NCBI GenBank assembly: GCA_002395835.1
Contig: DGVD01000018.1
Location: 186,001-250,000, forward strand
DNA: 64,000 bases
Direction of reading: 5' to 3'
Source of the DNA: Bacteroidales bacterium UBA4293
GTDB lineage: Bacteria > Bacteroidota > Bacteroidia > Bacteroidales > Bacteroidaceae
Shown here: one piece after another, positions 7,099-16,227 of the stretch
Layout of the letters: every line of letters starts with the position of its first letter
Numbering within the stretch: the first letter of the stretch is position 1
Position numbers and translations under genes: made by a program
Notes under the pieces: generated by a model
Told to the model about the DNA's origin: nothing
The model's input: only the letters and a program-made list of their open reading frames with translations
Databases searched by the model: none

Positions 7099-8796
7099 CT
7101 ATTCAATTTCAAGTATCATCTCATCAACATTTGCTCCAGGAGGAGTCATAGGCAGCACATTGTCTTCTTCTTTCACCACACACTGAAGCAGAAATGCGCC
7201 ATCAGTTTCTAGCATTTCACGGATAGCATCATCCAAATCTTCTCGTAGAATGACTGTACGCGAAGGAATATCATAAGCTTTAGCTATCAACTCGAAATCA
7301 GGATTAACCATTGGAGTATAGCTGTATCGTTTATTAAAGAAAAGATACTGCCACTGACGCACATTACCAAGGAAATTATTATTCAACAGAATAATCTTAA
7401 CAGGTGAACCTTGCTCCATAATTGTTCCCAACTCCTGGATTGTCATTTGCAAACCACCATCTCCTGTAAACATACAAACAGTTCTTTCAGGAGCACCATA
7501 AGTGGCGCCAATAGCTGCAGGCAACCCAAACCCCATTGTACCACAACCACCACTTGTAATCACACTATGGGCATGGGTAAATTTGAAATATTTACAACTG
7601 AACATTTGGTTTTGGCCTACATCAGTAACCAAAACCGCCTCATTATTGGTCGCTTCACTTACCTTATGGGCAATCTCACTCATCAGCAAAGGGCCATCTA
7701 TTGGTGCCAAAGCTTTCTTGGTGACTTTCTCATATTCTCTTTCTGCATAAGGCTTGAAACTGTCCACCCATTCCTGATGATTAGTCTCCTTAACCAGAGA
7801 AGTAACAGCAGCCAATGTATCTTTACAGTTGCCTAAAACAGCTAAGTCCACTTTAACATTTTTGTTAATCTCTGATGGGTCAATGTCAAAATGAATAATT
7901 TTGGCTTGCTTGGCATAAGTATTCAGATTGCCAGTAACTCGGTCATCGAAGCGCATGCCTATCGCTATCAGTAGGTCACATTCATTAGTCTTCACATTAC
8001 ATGCTAAATTTCCATGCATACCCAACATACCCATATTCAATGGATGGTCAGAAGGAAGAGCTGACAAACCTAACAAAGTACATCCTGCAGGAATCTGAGC
8101 TTTTTCCAAAAAAGCCTTCAACTCACAACTAGCTTCTCCTAGCTCAACACCCTGGCCAACAAGCACAAATGGCTTTTTAGATGCATTAATCATCGTTGCT
8201 GCTTGCAAAATTACATTATCATCCCATTCAGGAACGGGGACATAGCTTCGGATAAAATCCACTTTGGCAGATTCATACTCCACTACTGCGGTCTGGGCAT
8301 TCTTGGTGAAATCCAAAACTACAGGACCGGGGCGCCCACTTTTTGCAATATAGAAAGCACGGCTCACAGCCCATGCCACGTCTTCAGCGCGGCGAATTTG
8401 GTAGGCCCACTTGGTTATTGGCTGAGTTACACCAATTACATCAACCTCCTGAAAAGCATCAGTACCCAACATTGCTGCCCCCACTTGCCCACAAATCACA
8501 ACAATAGGGGTTGAATCTATCATAGCATCAGCTATACCTGTAATAGTATTCATAGCACCTGGGCCACTAGTTGCTATCACACAGCCTACCTTGCCTGAAA
8601 CCCTAGCATACCCTTGGGCCGCATGAACAGCACCCTGTTCATGCCTAACCAATACGTGATTCAATGTATCTCTATGATCGTATAAAGCATCATATACAGG
8701 CATAATAGCCCCTCCTGGATAACCAAAAAGGGTTGTAACCCCTTCATTCTCCAATGAACGCATCAATGCTTCAGAACCTGTTACTCTCTCACTCAT
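7099..8796 (-). CDS. ilvB: Acetolactate synthase large (catalytic) subunit
   Basis: 565 residues, full-length for the family. A ThDP-dependent enzyme that condenses pyruvate with pyruvate or 2-oxobutyrate in the first common step of BCAA synthesis. The N-terminal PYR domain has GYPGGAIMPVYDALYD and the catalytic Glu region (VRHEQGAVHAAQGYARVSGK). The central FAD-binding-like domain spans ~190-350. The C-terminal PP domain has the ThDP motif GDGGLQMTIQELGTI and NNNFLGNVRQWQ. It starts 5 bp after the ilvD stop, so it is co-transcribed and controlled by the ilv leader attenuator. Confidence 0.97.
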   Translation of the reverse strand: MSERVTGSEALMRSLENEGVTTLFGYPGGAIMPVYDALYDHRDTLNHVLVRHEQGAVHAAQGYARVSGKVGCVIATSGPGAMNTITGIADAMIDSTPIVVICGQVGAAMLGTDAFQEVDVIGVTQPITKWAYQIRRAEDVAWAVSRAFYIAKSGRPGPVVLDFTKNAQTAVVEYESAKVDFIRSYVPVPEWDDNVILQAATMINASKKPFVLVGQGVELGEASCELKAFLEKAQIPAGCTLLGLSALPSDHPLNMGMLGMHGNLACNVKTNECDLLIAIGMRFDDRVTGNLNTYAKQAKIIHFDIDPSEINKNVKVDLAVLGNCKDTLAAVTSLVKETNHQEWVDSFKPYAEREYEKVTKKALAPIDGPLLMSEIAHKVSEATNNEAVLVTDVGQNQMFSCKYFKFTHAHSVITSGGCGTMGFGLPAAIGATYGAPERTVCMFTGDGGLQMTIQELGTIMEQGSPVKIILLNNNFLGNVRQWQYLFFNKRYSYTPMVNPDFELIAKAYDIPSRTVILREDLDDAIREMLETDGAFLLQCVVKEEDNVLPMTPPGANVDEMILEIE

Positions 8797-8801
8797 AATA
8801 A

Positions 8802-10604
8802 TTAATCTATAATTCTGACACCTCCTTTATCAGCACTACTCACACTCTGAGCATAAGCACGGAGGGACTTACTAACAATACGCTGTCGTTTTAACGGCTG
8901 CTGTGGACGCATAGCCAATTCTTCGTCACTTAAACGAACATTAATGGAACGGTTTGGAATATCTATTTCAATAATATCACCATCTACAATCTTGCCTATG
9001 TTACCACCTGCAGCTGCTTCAGGAGAAATATGACCAATAGAAAGACCTGATGTGCCTCCAGAAAAACGACCATCAGTAATCAAAGCACATTCCTTTCCCA
9101 AATGCATACTTTTTATATAAGATGTAGGATAAAGCATTTCCTGCATTCCAGGACCTCCCTTAGGACCTTCATGAGTGATAACAACAACATCACCTTTCTT
9201 TACCTTTCCACCTAAAATACCCTCACAGGCATCCTCCTGACTGTCGAACACAACTGCAGGTCCACTAAACTTCCAAATGCTCTCATCTACACCTGCGGTC
9301 TTCACTACACAGCCATCCTGAGCTATATTTCCGAATAAGATAGCCATACCTCCATCTTTGGTATATGCATGCTCTATATCACGTATGCAACCATTTTCAC
9401 GGTCAACATCCAATGATTCATAAATAGAATTTTGAACACCCAACTTATTACAGAAAACACCAGCAGGAGCACTGCTATATATTCGTTTTGCTTCTGGATC
9501 TATTTCATCTTTCAAAATAGAATATTTATCAATATCTTCTGCAAGTGTATGACCATTTACCCGCTTAACAGATGTGTCTATAAGACCTCCCTTAGCCAAT
9601 TCCCCAAGTAAACCCATCATACCACCAGCTCGACCACATTCTTGAACACTATACTTTTGGCTGTTTGGAGCTAACTTACACAGAAATGGCGTCTTACGAC
9701 TCAATTTATCAATATCTGCCATCGTAAAATCTACTTCTGCCTCCTGAGCTACTGCCAGTAAATGAAGAACAGTATTAGTGGATGCGCCCATAGCAATGTC
9801 CAATGTCATGGCATTCAAAAATGCACGACGAGTAGCGATACTACGCGGCAGCACACTTTCATCTCCATCTCTATAATAAGCCCATGCATTTTTAACAATC
9901 TGACGGGCAGCATCTTTCATAAGTTCCTTACGGTTTACATGAGTTGCTAAAATGGTTCCATTGCCAGGAAGAGAAAGACCTATAGCCTCTGTAAGATTGT
10001 TCATACTATTTGCAGTAAACATACCAGAACAACATCCACATCCTGGACATGCACGATTCTCCACCTCTGCCAACTCCTCATCTCCTACAGTAGGATCAGC
10101 ACCTTTCACCATTGCAGCAATCAAATCCAAATTCTCACCCTTATATTTGCCAGCCTCCATAGGACCGCCACTGACAAAAACAGCAGGAATGTTCAAGCGC
10201 ATTGCAGCCATCAACATTCCAGGAGTAATTTTGTCGCAATTGGAAATGCAAATCATAGCATCAGCCTTATGCGCATTACACATGTATTCTACTGAGTCTG
10301 CTATAATATCACGGGATGGTAAGGAATAAAGCATACCATCGTGTCCCATTGCAATGCCGTCATCGATGGCTATGGTATTAAATTCTGCTGCATAGCAACC
10401 CAACTTTTCAATTTCAGCTTTGATAAGCTGCCCAGCCTCGTGCAAATGTGTATGTCCAGGTACGAACTGAGTGAATGAATTCACAATCGCTATAATTGGC
10501 TTGCCAAATTGCTCACGCTTCATACCATTGGCCACCCATAAAGCTCTGGCTCCGGCCATTCTTCTACCTTCTGTACATACTGCACTTCTCAATGGATGTT
10601 TCAT
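8802..10604 (-). CDS. ilvD: Dihydroxy-acid dehydratase
   Basis: 600 residues, usual length for IlvD. Dehydrates 2,3-dihydroxy-3-methylbutanoate or -pentanoate to the 2-oxo acid using an Fe-S cluster. Cluster and active-site signatures are seen: CISNCDKITPGMLMA (residues ~120-135) and CPGCGCCSGMFTANSMN (~185-203), plus the C-terminal GRFSGGTSGLSIGHISPEA with the catalytic Ser. It is the first structural gene of the operon, preceded by a ~190-nt leader with a peptide and a terminator. Confidence 0.97.
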   Translation of the reverse strand: MKHPLRSAVCTEGRRMAGARALWVANGMKREQFGKPIIAIVNSFTQFVPGHTHLHEAGQLIKAEIEKLGCYAAEFNTIAIDDGIAMGHDGMLYSLPSRDIIADSVEYMCNAHKADAMICISNCDKITPGMLMAAMRLNIPAVFVSGGPMEAGKYKGENLDLIAAMVKGADPTVGDEELAEVENRACPGCGCCSGMFTANSMNNLTEAIGLSLPGNGTILATHVNRKELMKDAARQIVKNAWAYYRDGDESVLPRSIATRRAFLNAMTLDIAMGASTNTVLHLLAVAQEAEVDFTMADIDKLSRKTPFLCKLAPNSQKYSVQECGRAGGMMGLLGELAKGGLIDTSVKRVNGHTLAEDIDKYSILKDEIDPEAKRIYSSAPAGVFCNKLGVQNSIYESLDVDRENGCIRDIEHAYTKDGGMAILFGNIAQDGCVVKTAGVDESIWKFSGPAVVFDSQEDACEGILGGKVKKGDVVVITHEGPKGGPGMQEMLYPTSYIKSMHLGKECALITDGRFSGGTSGLSIGHISPEAAAGGNIGKIVDGDIIEIDIPNRSINVRLSDEELAMRPQQPLKRQRIVSKSLRAYAQSVSSADKGGVRIID

Positions 10605-10631
10605 GTTTGTATGTTTCTTTTTTTAATCAAA

Positions 10632-10662
10632 AAGCCTCTCTCATCATCTGTGAGAAAGGCTT
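10632..10662 (-). terminator. Leader terminator (attenuator) of the ilv operon
   Basis: On the transcript, AAGCCTTTCTCA (plus 10662-10651) pairs with TGAGAGAGGCTT (10643-10632) as a 12-bp stem with one G-U pair, followed by TTTTTGATT. The stem lies between the leader peptide and ilvD. Its 5' arm is also complementary to GTGAGAAAGG inside the leader-peptide gene (plus 10700-10709), with additional TCATCA/TGATGA complementarity. This gives two mutually exclusive foldings. Confidence 0.88.
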
Positions 10663-10683
10663 AAATAAAATGTAAATATGAAC

Positions 10684-10773
10684 TCAATAGAGCATACAAC
10701 CTTTCTCACCTGATGATTTCACCACCACGCGCAGGACTAGTTCGACGACTGAAGAGAAAAGATTTGTAGTCAT
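10684..10773 (-). CDS. Branched-chain amino acid operon leader peptide (29 aa)
   Basis: Short reading frame from ATG at 10773 to TGA at 10684-10686. The peptide begins MTTNLFSSVVELVLRVVV and ends GCMLY. Eleven residues in a row (SVVELVLRVVV) contain six Val and two Leu, and three consecutive GTG Val codons lie just before the segment that can form the antiterminator. This is the layout of E. coli IlvL-type control: starved ribosomes stall at Val/Leu codons and prevent terminator folding. It starts about 23 nt after the predicted transcription start and precedes the terminator at 10632-10662. No other function is expected for the peptide. Confidence 0.85.
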   Translation of the reverse strand: MTTNLFSSVVELVLRVVVKSSGEKGCMLY

Positions 10774-10801
10774 ATTTTTACCTTAATTCACTAAATTTCC
10801 G

Positions 10802-10833
10802 CAAAGGTAAGCCTTCTTTTTTTTATAGGCAAA
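10802..10833 (-). promoter_or_regulatory. Promoter of the ilv operon
   Basis: Minus strand: -33 TTTG (10830-10833), 20-bp spacer, -7 TACCTTTG (10802-10809). It fits the Bacteroidetes sigma-ABfr consensus exactly. Predicted start near 10796, giving a leader of about 190 nt before ilvD. The rest of the gap toward 10954 shows nothing else I recognise. Confidence 0.85.
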
Positions 10834-10953
10834 TAAATGTGGCATTTTTTACCAATTTCCTTTATGTTTGCAAGATTTCATGGGAAAATTCTACGAATTC
10901 AACACAACAACACATGAAAATGTGAGAAATCAAAAGATTTTATATCACTAAAT

Positions 10954-10994
10954 AAAGAAGGATCTCGGAAATATATCCAAGACCCTTTCTTTTA
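10954..10994 (-). terminator. Probable terminator of the transglutaminase-like gene
   Basis: Imperfect stem on the minus strand: AAAGAAAGGGTCTTGG pairs with CCGAGATCCTTCTTT around an AT-rich loop. It lies 14 bp past the stop. The T-run is short, so termination may be partial. Confidence 0.6.
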
Positions 10995-11007
10995 TTCTAG
11001 CCTTTCA

Positions 11008-13698
11008 TTAAAGTGCATGTATAACTTTAAGAATTTGCTCTCCCAAACCAATAGTATAACCTTGGGAAACAAAAACGATTCTACCATCTTTATTGGCAAG
11101 AACCACAATTGGGAGCTGCTTGTTATTTGTCAACTTAGCTCCTTTGGCAAGCGCATTTTGTATTGCGGCATTTTTATCCATTCCCCAAGTAATAGTAGAT
11201 GGCAGACCTGGGAAATCTTGCAAGCGGAACTTTCTTAGAGCATCCTTATTAGGGAAAGTAAGCAACAATGGGATTCCTGATTTCTCCAAATCAGTCTTTA
11301 CTGCAGCTATATCACGGAGAGCATGATTAGTTGGTTCTTCATTAACACCTAAAACCGTAACTGCAAACCATCCATCTTTGGACAAATCTGACGCTTTTAA
11401 TGCCGTAGCCTTTTTCTGAACAATTGTATTCTTTTCCAAAGCCAAAGGCTGATACTCTAACTGACCATCTAGATTTCCTAAAACAGCCAAGTCCTCTGTC
11501 TGCTTACGCATCTGAAGTTTTATATGGGTATCTTTATTCTCTTCAATATTAAAGAATACTACATGAGTCAAAACTGAACCATCTGGCTGACGGCTACCGC
11601 TAACCATCATATAATAGCCTGTGTCTAATTTCTGACCTTTCTTTAGCATATTCTCATAATCCGTTCCACCACCTATGTCTATATCCCCTTCATCAAAACT
11701 AAGAAGGTTGAATACACCATTGTCAAATTTACTTATTGTGAAATGGTTATAATAACGTGGGTTAGGATTTTCCTTAGTTGGCTCATAGGTGGCATATAAG
11801 GTCCCTTGAGATTTCAACACCGGAACTCCTTTTTCAAAATCAGCAACTTGCCAGTCACCGTTTTGCAAATATTGAGCTTTTCCTGTAACAGGATCTACAC
11901 GAGATGCCACTCCTAAACTTCGTAAAACTGCGACGAAAAAGATACCGCGGCTACGAGAATCTGCCACTCCACTCTTCCATACACCCATAGGAGATATGGG
12001 GACACTTGTCACATTCAAATCTTCATTCACAGAAATATTTTCATTTACCCAGCGAATGAACTTTTGCGGATCTAGCCACTCTTTTCTTTGCTGTTCAGAA
12101 AGATTTTTTGCAAAATACTCCTTGTATGATGTCAACGCCTCTAACTCAATTCGGGGACATAAAACATAAGAGTGATAATCATCCTCTGTGAGATTAGGCT
12201 TTTTAATGGTATTATTTAAATGAGAAAGTAAAATGCTCTTTGGTGCATCACGCAAATCCTTTTGAGACAAACTTCTCAATAAAGCCACAGCTTCTTTTTT
12301 GTCTTTCGCTTCAGATAAGAAACCTGTAATAGAAGGATGATTGCCCCTAGAACGCTCCAACAATTTAGCAACTACCGCAGTATCCAATTTATTTGCCAAA
12401 CACCATTTGACAGCTTTCTCATGGTTGAACATGGTAGCTACATAAGCATTACGCACTGCATCTTCGTTCTCCATCAACCTTGTATTTGTAGCTCTTTGTT
12501 CTGGAGTTACATCTGGATCTTTGTAATTTTCAGGAGGAGGTACTATGTCAAAGTCTTCTACATAGTTATCTTTAGTATTTCTAGCCAATCGGATTGTCTT
12601 GGTTTTTTCCTTTCCAAAAGACAACTTGTCATAACCCCAATTTCCATCTTTGGATGCCCAAACAAACATGTCACCTAATCCACTAGAAAGAAAAGTCCTC
12701 CCCTGTTTGTCGGTAAACTTTGTAGCCACTGTATAAAACTCTGCATAGTTGTATACTTTAAACTCCACTTTAGCTTCAGGAACAGGCTGACCTTGAGCAT
12801 CAACAACTAGAATATCCATTTTAGCCGACTGGGCATAATTGCTTATTACATTAATCTCGGTAAAATTAGGTTTGTGAATCATCACTTCCTCCTGCCCATT
12901 ATAATTACCAAAGACTTTTGTATGCATCAACATACCACGGCTAGCAGGACCGTTGAACCAACCCAAATCCAGAACCGGTTCTGGTTCACAAGCTCCTAAG
13001 AAATGCCAACGTCCATCCACCCAAGCCTCAACCCAAGCATGATTATCATCTGTATGAGCCCACCTAGGAGTATACACCTGACGAGCTGGGATACCTACTG
13101 TTCGCAAGGCAGCTACACAGAAAGTAGATTCTTCACCACATCGTCCAAAGGCTGTCCTAACAGTCTGTAAAGGACTGCTGGTTCTACCATCGCTTGGGGT
13201 ATAAACAACCTTCTCATGGCACCAATGGTTGACCGCTAAAATGGCCTCAGTTAGAGACAAATTCTTCACTCTAGCTTTTATCTCTTCATAATATGTCTTA
13301 CGGAAATCATCCAACGGTTCATTGTTTACACGAATTGGAAGCACAAAATAACGAATCAGAGATTCATCCAGCCGATTTCCCCATGGCATTTCCTGAATTG
13401 CTTTCTGAGTCATGCGAACATTCTCTAGAAAATATTGCCCGCTCTTATCCACTATGTCACTTTCAGGTAAATAAGCATATAGAAAAGACAACGCCTCTTT
13501 CTCGTATGTCGTTAAGTTGTTTTGTTGAAGTATGTTGAAAAAATCACCCTTGGGCAATTGTTTCTTTTTTACCTGCAAATCCTTCTGGACCTGTGCATAA
13601 AAATTTGCATCGGAAATGAAATGAGTCTGAGCTATGACAGGCATTACTGATAGCAGAGCCAAATTTAAGATAATTAGAAGTTTCCCGCCTTTTCTCAT
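11008..13698 (-). CDS. Secreted transglutaminase-like protein with C-terminal thioredoxin-like region
   Basis: 896 residues from ATG 13698. This start gives a signal peptide (KGGKLLIILNLALLSVMPVIAQ) and sits ~23 nt after a consensus promoter; in-frame starts at 13752 and 13818 lie in or upstream of that promoter. The transglutaminase core has FGRCGEESTFCVAALRTVGI (Cys187) and DDNHAWVEAW (His220). A second, weaker copy (RSRGIFFVAVLRSLGVASRV, ~residues 590-640) lacks the Cys. The C-terminus (LPIVVLANKDGRIVFVSQGY) resembles a thioredoxin fold without a CxxC. Such proteins occur in Bacteroidetes glycan loci; the substrate is unknown. A role as protease or amidase on glycopeptides freed by PNGase F is possible. 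It is divergent from the sugar symporter. Confidence 0.85.
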   Translation of the reverse strand: MRKGGKLLIILNLALLSVMPVIAQTHFISDANFYAQVQKDLQVKKKQLPKGDFFNILQQNNLTTYEKEALSFLYAYLPESDIVDKSGQYFLENVRMTQKAIQEMPWGNRLDESLIRYFVLPIRVNNEPLDDFRKTYYEEIKARVKNLSLTEAILAVNHWCHEKVVYTPSDGRTSSPLQTVRTAFGRCGEESTFCVAALRTVGIPARQVYTPRWAHTDDNHAWVEAWVDGRWHFLGACEPEPVLDLGWFNGPASRGMLMHTKVFGNYNGQEEVMIHKPNFTEINVISNYAQSAKMDILVVDAQGQPVPEAKVEFKVYNYAEFYTVATKFTDKQGRTFLSSGLGDMFVWASKDGNWGYDKLSFGKEKTKTIRLARNTKDNYVEDFDIVPPPENYKDPDVTPEQRATNTRLMENEDAVRNAYVATMFNHEKAVKWCLANKLDTAVVAKLLERSRGNHPSITGFLSEAKDKKEAVALLRSLSQKDLRDAPKSILLSHLNNTIKKPNLTEDDYHSYVLCPRIELEALTSYKEYFAKNLSEQQRKEWLDPQKFIRWVNENISVNEDLNVTSVPISPMGVWKSGVADSRSRGIFFVAVLRSLGVASRVDPVTGKAQYLQNGDWQVADFEKGVPVLKSQGTLYATYEPTKENPNPRYYNHFTISKFDNGVFNLLSFDEGDIDIGGGTDYENMLKKGQKLDTGYYMMVSGSRQPDGSVLTHVVFFNIEENKDTHIKLQMRKQTEDLAVLGNLDGQLEYQPLALEKNTIVQKKATALKASDLSKDGWFAVTVLGVNEEPTNHALRDIAAVKTDLEKSGIPLLLTFPNKDALRKFRLQDFPGLPSTITWGMDKNAAIQNALAKGAKLTNNKQLPIVVLANKDGRIVFVSQGYTIGLGEQILKVIHAL

Positions 13699-13727
13699 AT
13701 AATGTTTTATTTTATTAGTTCTGTTTA

Positions 13728-13758
13728 CAAAAGTAGTTAATTTATTGTTCATGGCAAA
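13728..13758 (-). promoter_or_regulatory. Promoter of the transglutaminase-like gene
   Basis: Minus strand: -33 TTTG (13755-13758), 19-bp spacer, -7 TACTTTTG (13728-13735). Predicted start near 13721, which fixes the gene start at 13698. It overlaps the divergent symporter promoter. Confidence 0.82.
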
Positions 13759-13775
13759 AAAAATGGTTACCTTTG
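13744..13775 (+). promoter_or_regulatory. Promoter of the symporter-GH130 unit
   Basis: Plus strand: -33 ATTG (13744-13747, one mismatch to TTTG), 20-bp spacer, -7 TACCTTTG (13768-13775). It overlaps the opposite-strand promoter at 13728-13758 by 15 bp, so the two could be co-regulated or exclude each other. Confidence 0.75.
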
Positions 13776-13816
13776 CCACATTATAAAGGGAAAAAACAAA
13801 AAACCTAGAATTACAC

Positions 13817-15226
13817 ATGGCAACATTTTCTGAAAAAGTAGGCTATGGATTTGGTGATATGTCATCATCCATGTTCTGGAAGATTTTTACAGCTTATCTC
13901 CCATTTTTCTATGCAAACGTGTTCCACTTAAGTTTAGTGGCAACTGGTGTTTTAATGCTTGTAACCCGAATTTGGGATGCTGTAAGTGACCCTATGATGG
14001 GAATTATAGCAGATAGAACTCAGACCCGATGGGGTAAGTATCGACCATACCTCCTTTGGATTGCAATACCATTTGCCATAGCTGGTGTCTTGCTGTTTAC
14101 CGTACCTGATTTGGGAGAAACTGGAAAAACAGTTTGGGCATTTGCCACATACATCTTAATGATGACTGTTTATACAGCTATCAACGTTCCTTATGGTTCT
14201 ATGCTTGGTGTCATGACAGATGATCCTAACGAAAAGACCATTTTCTCTTCTTTCCGTATGTTTTTTGCCTATGCTGGTTCTTTCATTGTCTTATTCAGTT
14301 GGGAACCTCTTTGCAATTACATTTCTACTCTTTTGGGAACACGTAATCCAGCAGAAAGTGTAACACTCGATGCTCAAAGTTGGCAATATGCCATGATGGT
14401 TGTGGGAATAGCTTGTGCTATTCTATTCTTTTTGACTTTCATAATGACAAAAGAGCATGTTACCACCTCGCCAAAATCAACCTCTGTACTTGATGATTTA
14501 AGTTCACTACTTAAAAATGGTCCTTGGTGGATTTTACTTGGTGCTGTACTCTTTTTCAATTTCTTCAATGCCATTCGCTATGCTGCTATTCCATTCTTCT
14601 TCTCTAGTTTGATTGCAGCCGATGCTCACTTAAATTTCTTCGGATGGGAATTTTTATTCTATGCGGGTATCTTCTTAGCCGTAGGTGAAGTAGCCAATAT
14701 GGCCGGTGTTGCCATGACTGCACCTATTTGTGCTAAAATAGGTAAGAAATCAACTTTCATTGTATCTTTGTTGGGGCTTATTGCTTTAAGCATCAGCTTT
14801 TTCTTCATCCCTACTCACGGGACAACAGCATATTGGATTATGATGATTTTCCAAATTATTATCTGTATCCTTACCGGCATTATTTCTCCACTAGTTTGGA
14901 GTATGTATGCTGATATTGCTGATTATGCCGAGTTAAAATTCAAGACTGTTTCTACTGGACTCATTTTCTCCAGTTCTTCTATGGCTCAAAAATTTGGCGG
15001 AGCCTTTGGTGGAGCTGCAGTTACTTGGATCTTGGCATGGTTCGGATTCAACCCCGATGCTGCTACTCAAACCCCAGAAGCTATCAATGGTGTCCGCCTA
15101 CTAATCAGTTGGATCCCATCTATCATAGCCATCATCTCTGTTGTATTTCTATTCTTCTACCCTCTGACAACTAAGAGGATGAATCAAATTGTAAAAGAAC
15201 TCAAGCTTACACGTCAGGAAGATTAA
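13817..15226 (+). CDS. GPH-family sugar:cation symporter (MFS)
   Basis: 469 residues with about 12 hydrophobic segments. The N-terminus (FSEKVGYGFGDMSSSMFWKI) and the loop DAVSDPMMGIIADRTQTRWG are hallmarks of the glycoside-pentoside-hexuronide (MelB-like) family; DPMMG carries the Asp used for cation coupling. It imports a di- or oligosaccharide across the inner membrane with Na+ or H+. The gene is 29 bp upstream of the GH130 phosphorylase, the same pairing as in the characterised N-glycan phosphorylase clusters of human gut Bacteroides, so beta-mannosyl-1,4-GlcNAc is the likely cargo (inference). Confidence 0.92.
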   Translation: MATFSEKVGYGFGDMSSSMFWKIFTAYLPFFYANVFHLSLVATGVLMLVTRIWDAVSDPMMGIIADRTQTRWGKYRPYLLWIAIPFAIAGVLLFTVPDLGETGKTVWAFATYILMMTVYTAINVPYGSMLGVMTDDPNEKTIFSSFRMFFAYAGSFIVLFSWEPLCNYISTLLGTRNPAESVTLDAQSWQYAMMVVGIACAILFFLTFIMTKEHVTTSPKSTSVLDDLSSLLKNGPWWILLGAVLFFNFFNAIRYAAIPFFFSSLIAADAHLNFFGWEFLFYAGIFLAVGEVANMAGVAMTAPICAKIGKKSTFIVSLLGLIALSISFFFIPTHGTTAYWIMMIFQIIICILTGIISPLVWSMYADIADYAELKFKTVSTGLIFSSSSMAQKFGGAFGGAAVTWILAWFGFNPDAATQTPEAINGVRLLISWIPSIIAIISVVFLFFYPLTTKRMNQIVKELKLTRQED

Positions 15227-15255
15227 TCTAATGTAACTAAAACAAAAAATATAAA

Positions 15256-16227
15256 ATGGATTTAAAAATAACTTTGCCTTGGGTAGAACGGCCAACTGGA
15301 TGTACTGATCCAGTCTGGCGAAACCCTGATAATCCCATTATTGACCGGTACAGTATCCCTACTTCAAATAGTATCTTCAATAGCGCAGTCGTTCCATTCG
15401 GTGAAGGTTTTGCAGGTGTTTTCCGTTGTGACAACCGCGCTGTTCAAATGAATATCTTTGCAGGTTTTAGCAAAGATGGCATTCATTGGGATATAAATCA
15501 TGAGCCAATTGAATTCAAATGTGGTAATACAGATTTTATCCATTCAGAATACAAGTATGATCCACGTGTCTGCTGGATTGAAGACCGTTATTGGATAACC
15601 TGGTGCAATGGATATAATGGTCCTACTATCGGCATTGGCTATACTTTTGATTTTAAAGAATTCTTTCAGTGCGAAAATGCGTTCTTGCCATTTAACCGTA
15701 ATGGAGTCCTCTTCCCAGAAAAAATCAATGGTATGTATGCCATGTTAAGTCGCCCATCAGATAATGGTCATACTCCGTTTGGCGACATTTACATTAGTTA
15801 TAGCCCAGATATGATTTTCTGGGGTAAGCATCGCCTAATCATGAAACCCACCCCATTTGAGGTTAGCGCATGGCAATGTCTGAAAATTGGTGCTGGAACT
15901 ACACCGTTTCTTACAGAGGAAGGGTGGCTGATGTTCTACCATGGTGTCATTAAAACTTGCAATGGTTATCGCTATTCCATGGGATCTGCTATTTTAGATA
16001 AGGATGACCCTTCAAAACTTCTTTATCGTACTCAGCCATATCTATTGGCTCCAGCAGCCCCTTATGAACTGGTTGGCGACGTAGCTAATGTTATATTCCC
16101 ATGCTCTGCTTTAAATGATGGAGAGAGAGTATGTATTTATTATGGAGCTGCAGATACCCATGTTTGTACTGCATATGGCTATATAAAAGAAATTATTGAA
16201 TTTACTAAAAATAATTCCTGTGTTTAA
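15256..16227 (+). CDS. GH130 phosphorylase, probable beta-1,4-mannosyl-GlcNAc phosphorylase
   Basis: 323 residues, no signal peptide, so cytoplasmic. A five-bladed propeller of the GH130 family. It contains the catalytic Asp in SEYKYDPRVCWIED (Asp102, corresponding to Asp104 of the UhgbMP enzyme as I recall it), NGVLFPEKINGMYAMLSRPSD, a phosphate-binding Arg/His region and GWLMFYHGV. Close relatives (UhgbMP, BT1033) phosphorolyse Man-beta-1,4-GlcNAc, the core of N-glycans, to mannose-1-phosphate and GlcNAc (EC 2.4.1.320). Co-transcription with a GPH symporter and the nearby PNGase F, GH92 and NagB genes support this specificity over plant mannan activity. Confidence 0.9.
   Translation: MDLKITLPWVERPTGCTDPVWRNPDNPIIDRYSIPTSNSIFNSAVVPFGEGFAGVFRCDNRAVQMNIFAGFSKDGIHWDINHEPIEFKCGNTDFIHSEYKYDPRVCWIEDRYWITWCNGYNGPTIGIGYTFDFKEFFQCENAFLPFNRNGVLFPEKINGMYAMLSRPSDNGHTPFGDIYISYSPDMIFWGKHRLIMKPTPFEVSAWQCLKIGAGTTPFLTEEGWLMFYHGVIKTCNGYRYSMGSAILDKDDPSKLLYRTQPYLLAPAAPYELVGDVANVIFPCSALNDGERVCIYYGAADTHVCTAYGYIKEIIEFTKNNSCV

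Noticed and set aside
13699..13818. Longer N-terminus for the transglutaminase-like protein (starts at 13752 or 13818)
   Set aside because: These codons lie within or upstream of a consensus promoter, and only the start at 13698 gives a proper signal peptide.
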